Positions 62,301 to 64,000 of a DNA stretch of 64,000 bases are shown piece after piece (position 1 is the stretch's first letter; every line of letters starts with the position of its first letter). Origin of the DNA: Coprinellus micaceus (taxonomy: Eukaryota > Basidiomycota > Agaricomycetes > Agaricales > Psathyrellaceae). The position numbers and the translations under genes are program-made. Location: the NCBI GenBank assembly GCA_951394405.1, contig OX596341.1:2542001-2606000 (forward strand). Direction: 5' to 3'. The notes under the pieces are model-generated. The model was given only the letters and a program-made list of their open reading frames with translations, was not told the DNA's origin and did not search any database.

Positions 62301-62925
62301 GCACCGCCGAAGGCACCTCGGGGACCCGTCGAGCACTGACCGGCGCCAGCTATACACGCAGCGACGTGACCCCCCAACTCTGTAACTCTCTGTGTTCGTC
62401 TTTCCAATACTCTGGAGTCGAAAACGGAAACGAGTGCTACTGCGGCAACACGCTGACCAACAATGGAGCCTCGGGAACTACCATTGCCGAGAGCAACTGT
62501 GCCACCGCCTGCGCGGGAGACAGCTCTCAGAAGTGTGGTGGTGGCTGGACGTTGGGTACCTCCCAAAAGACGACCGCGACCTTCACCGCGCTTGGCTGCT
62601 ACGTCGATGGGTCGGATCGCATGCTGAGGGCGTACACGACTACCCTGAGCACGTCCATGACCACTGAAAAGTGTCTTGGTATTTGCTTGGAACGTGGGTA
62701 TAAGCTCGCTGCGACTCAGGATGGGAAGGAGTGCTACTGCGACAACCAGATCTATAAGACTGGTTCTATTGGAAATTCTGTATCGGACTCGTCGTGCAGT
62801 TCCAAGTGCTCGGGTGAGTTCATAGTGCGTTTGAGATGCGATACCTTGTGCTGACGAACCTTGCAGGCAATTCTGCTCAAACGTGTGGCGCCGGGTGGAG
62901 AAACCAATTGTACTCTAGGCCGTAA
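59366..62925 (+). CDS. Secreted GH71 alpha-1,3-glucanase (mutanase) with four WSC modules
   Basis: It hydrolyses alpha-1,3-glucan in fungal cell walls. The signal peptide is MLFDNVWRVLVVAMLAAPALA. The GH71 domain shows KYVFMHH-IVG-NTYPYTAKDWEDDI, DAVALNIGS, FKLFYSFDF, NPLQ-like NHPNQFKVNGKVFVSS, YIMPFIWG, TGDDLYYMSQLGSKYATTISAWQF, WYLRGDNWLLNNRW and VELITWNDFGEGNYFGPT. A beta-rich part follows, then a Ser/Thr linker. Four WSC cysteine modules follow: YEACYDD..GVEYGKECYCG; YRGCYPDGAD..GVEYGIECFCG; TPRGCTAEG..GVENGNECYCG; and TALGCYVDGSD..TQDGKECYCD. Ser/Thr-rich spacers separate the first three. About a dozen short introns include a 10-base exon. It is intact, ending LYSRP. Confidence 0.93.
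59628..59637 (+). other. 10-base microexon in the GH71 gene
   Basis: ATCGTCGGAA is bounded by CTTTTAG and GTGAGC. It encodes I-V-G plus one base of Asn, completing the family motif HxIVGNTYPYT. Skipping it shifts the frame. Confidence 0.85.
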
Positions 62926-63380
62926 ACTTCGGGCTCTACCTCCTTTATTTGACACACTCACCTTTCAACTCTCCTCGCTGACGATTGTAGAAATTTCGCG
63001 TTTTGATCTTATGAACGGGTCACGTTAAGTTGCCGTTCTTTTGCTTTGTACCTCCCCCAGCCATTAAACACTTGTATACTGTAATCACTCCCCCACATCC
63101 CGAGTACCTTCTTGTTGTGCGGCCTCATATATACTCTTCCCTGTATAAAACATACCCTACCATCCTTGTTTGTAAAACCTTGTCTCCCCGCTCGTCAAGG
63201 ATGTACGCATCTTTTGCTTACATGTTTTGAAGCTATTGGGCAGAGTACGCTGGTCCTCGGTTTTGGTGAATTGTGACCATGGCTCCTGGCGGATCGCAAT
63301 GTCAGGAGTAGACGGTATAAAACTTTAAAAGCGTATCCGATATCGTGAAACGTCGTTCTCGTTATGATGCAGCAAAAAAG
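62926..63380. other. 3' flank of the GH71 gene
   Basis: AT-richer DNA with no coding signal, probably the 3' UTR and intergenic DNA. Confidence 0.4.
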
Positions 63381-63452
63381 AACCGACGATGGGACTCGAA
63401 CCCACAACCTTTGCCTTAGGAAAGCAACGCACTACCTTTGTGCTACGACGGC
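63381..63452 (-). tRNA. tRNA-Arg (anticodon CCT)
   Basis: It folds as a 72-base cloverleaf without an intron. The D stem is GCAC/GTGC, anticodon stem TTGCT/GGCAA around loop TTCCTAA, and T arm GTGGGTTCGAGTCCCAT. The acceptor stem GCCGTCG/CGTCGGT has one T-T mismatch at position 5-68 and a G-T closing pair. Confidence 0.78.
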
Positions 63453-63509
63453 ATGGTCGAGCAACGGAAACCACAAACCAAATCCTCTCCTACGTACGCG
63501 GTAGGATTC

Positions 63510-63700
63510 AAAAAATCGACCGACATGGGTTCCCCTCCTACTACCGGGCAACGCTAGCTGCCTCCCCTGACAGAGAAACGAACCGACATGGATTTCCCCT
63601 ATGGGAAAGGAACCCCAGGAGGCCGGAAAACCGACCAGCATGGGTTCCCCCTTGCAAGAAGGCGAGCGCCGGCCAAGACCGGGGACCTTCTCGCAGGGAG
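63510..63700 (+). repeat. Imperfect tandem repeat block
   Basis: A unit resembling CCGACATGGGTTCCCC appears three times with spacings of roughly 50-62 bases (about 63518, 63581 and 63632), in G/C-rich surroundings. It gives an apparent peptide repeat RHGFP. I see no gene in it. Confidence 0.5.
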
Positions 63701-64000
63701 GGAGGAGGTCCGACCAGAACTCCCCCCCACAGGGGGGGTTCGGCAGGGCAGGCACCTTTATTGCCACACCCACCCGAGAAGAAGATTTGGAGTAGGTGGG
63801 ACCGACCACTCTAGGTAGGCCCTTACCCCCGTCCTCGGGTTGCAACGCGACTCACAATAGGCTCGCTTGCCCTCCGGGTCCCATACCGCGTGAGCAGCAT
63901 TCGACGACGACACGCCCAAAGGCAATCGTCGTTCACTGAGTCGGACAACGCGTTGTCCCCGACGTCGAGCATCGTCCCGTAGGGTGTGGGTTCCTGGTAG
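63701..64000. other. G/C-rich end of window, no firm gene
   Basis: No supported coding region. Homopolymer C and G runs occur at 63720-63740. Confidence 0.35.

Overview
This window is nuclear DNA from a filamentous basidiomycete. The genes are split by many 45-70 base GT-AG introns with CTAAC-type branch sites. Several families are typical of Agaricomycetes: FunK1-type kinases, DUF6533 membrane proteins, the SLYxVTG..SW / SDVIN / HDDxW family, and a WSC-tailed GH71 glucanase. A Cantharellales (Rhizoctonia/Ceratobasidium-like) origin is possible but only a guess. No prokaryotic, organellar or viral block was seen.

Positions 1-24 kb are an accessory region. Two tandem minus-strand paralogues (about 170-3010 and 5645-8849) join an Agaricomycete-specific N-terminal region to a P-loop GTPase. 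A third GTPase gene (about 20095-22749, plus strand) joins the same GTPase to a different N-terminal region. That second N-terminal region occurs again, without the GTPase, at about 11103-12835. The 11-12.8 kb gene lies between a decayed and an intact copy of the YVH1 zinc-binding domain. An ornithine aminotransferase gene with a long first intron (14.9-17.3 kb) and a small secreted-protein gene (17.7-18.4 kb) follow. Two diverged copies of an unclassified repeat lie at about 19.6 and 23.0 kb, and a proline/glutamine-repeat protein gene follows at 23.3-24.2 kb.

Positions 24.6-35.3 kb hold tRNA-Asp, an MPP6-like exosome cofactor, a full kexin (KEX2), a FunK1 kinase and a DCN1 neddylation factor. 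Positions 35.3-46.2 kb are gene-poor. One Pro/Ser/His-rich protein gene stands out, with a few weak unidentified exons around it.

Positions 46.2-63.5 kb are mostly conserved genes: DBP2/DDX5 RNA helicase with a 588-base intron next to helicase motif V, a DHHC palmitoyltransferase, a DUF6533 membrane protein, a Pop8/Rpp14-like RNase P subunit, a secreted alpha-1,3-glucanase with four WSC modules, and tRNA-Arg(CCT).

The most striking observation concerns the three GTPase genes. In all of them the P-loop is encoded alone on a 34-base microexon with identical intron phases. In the two tandem copies the catalytic P-loop lysine is replaced by arginine.
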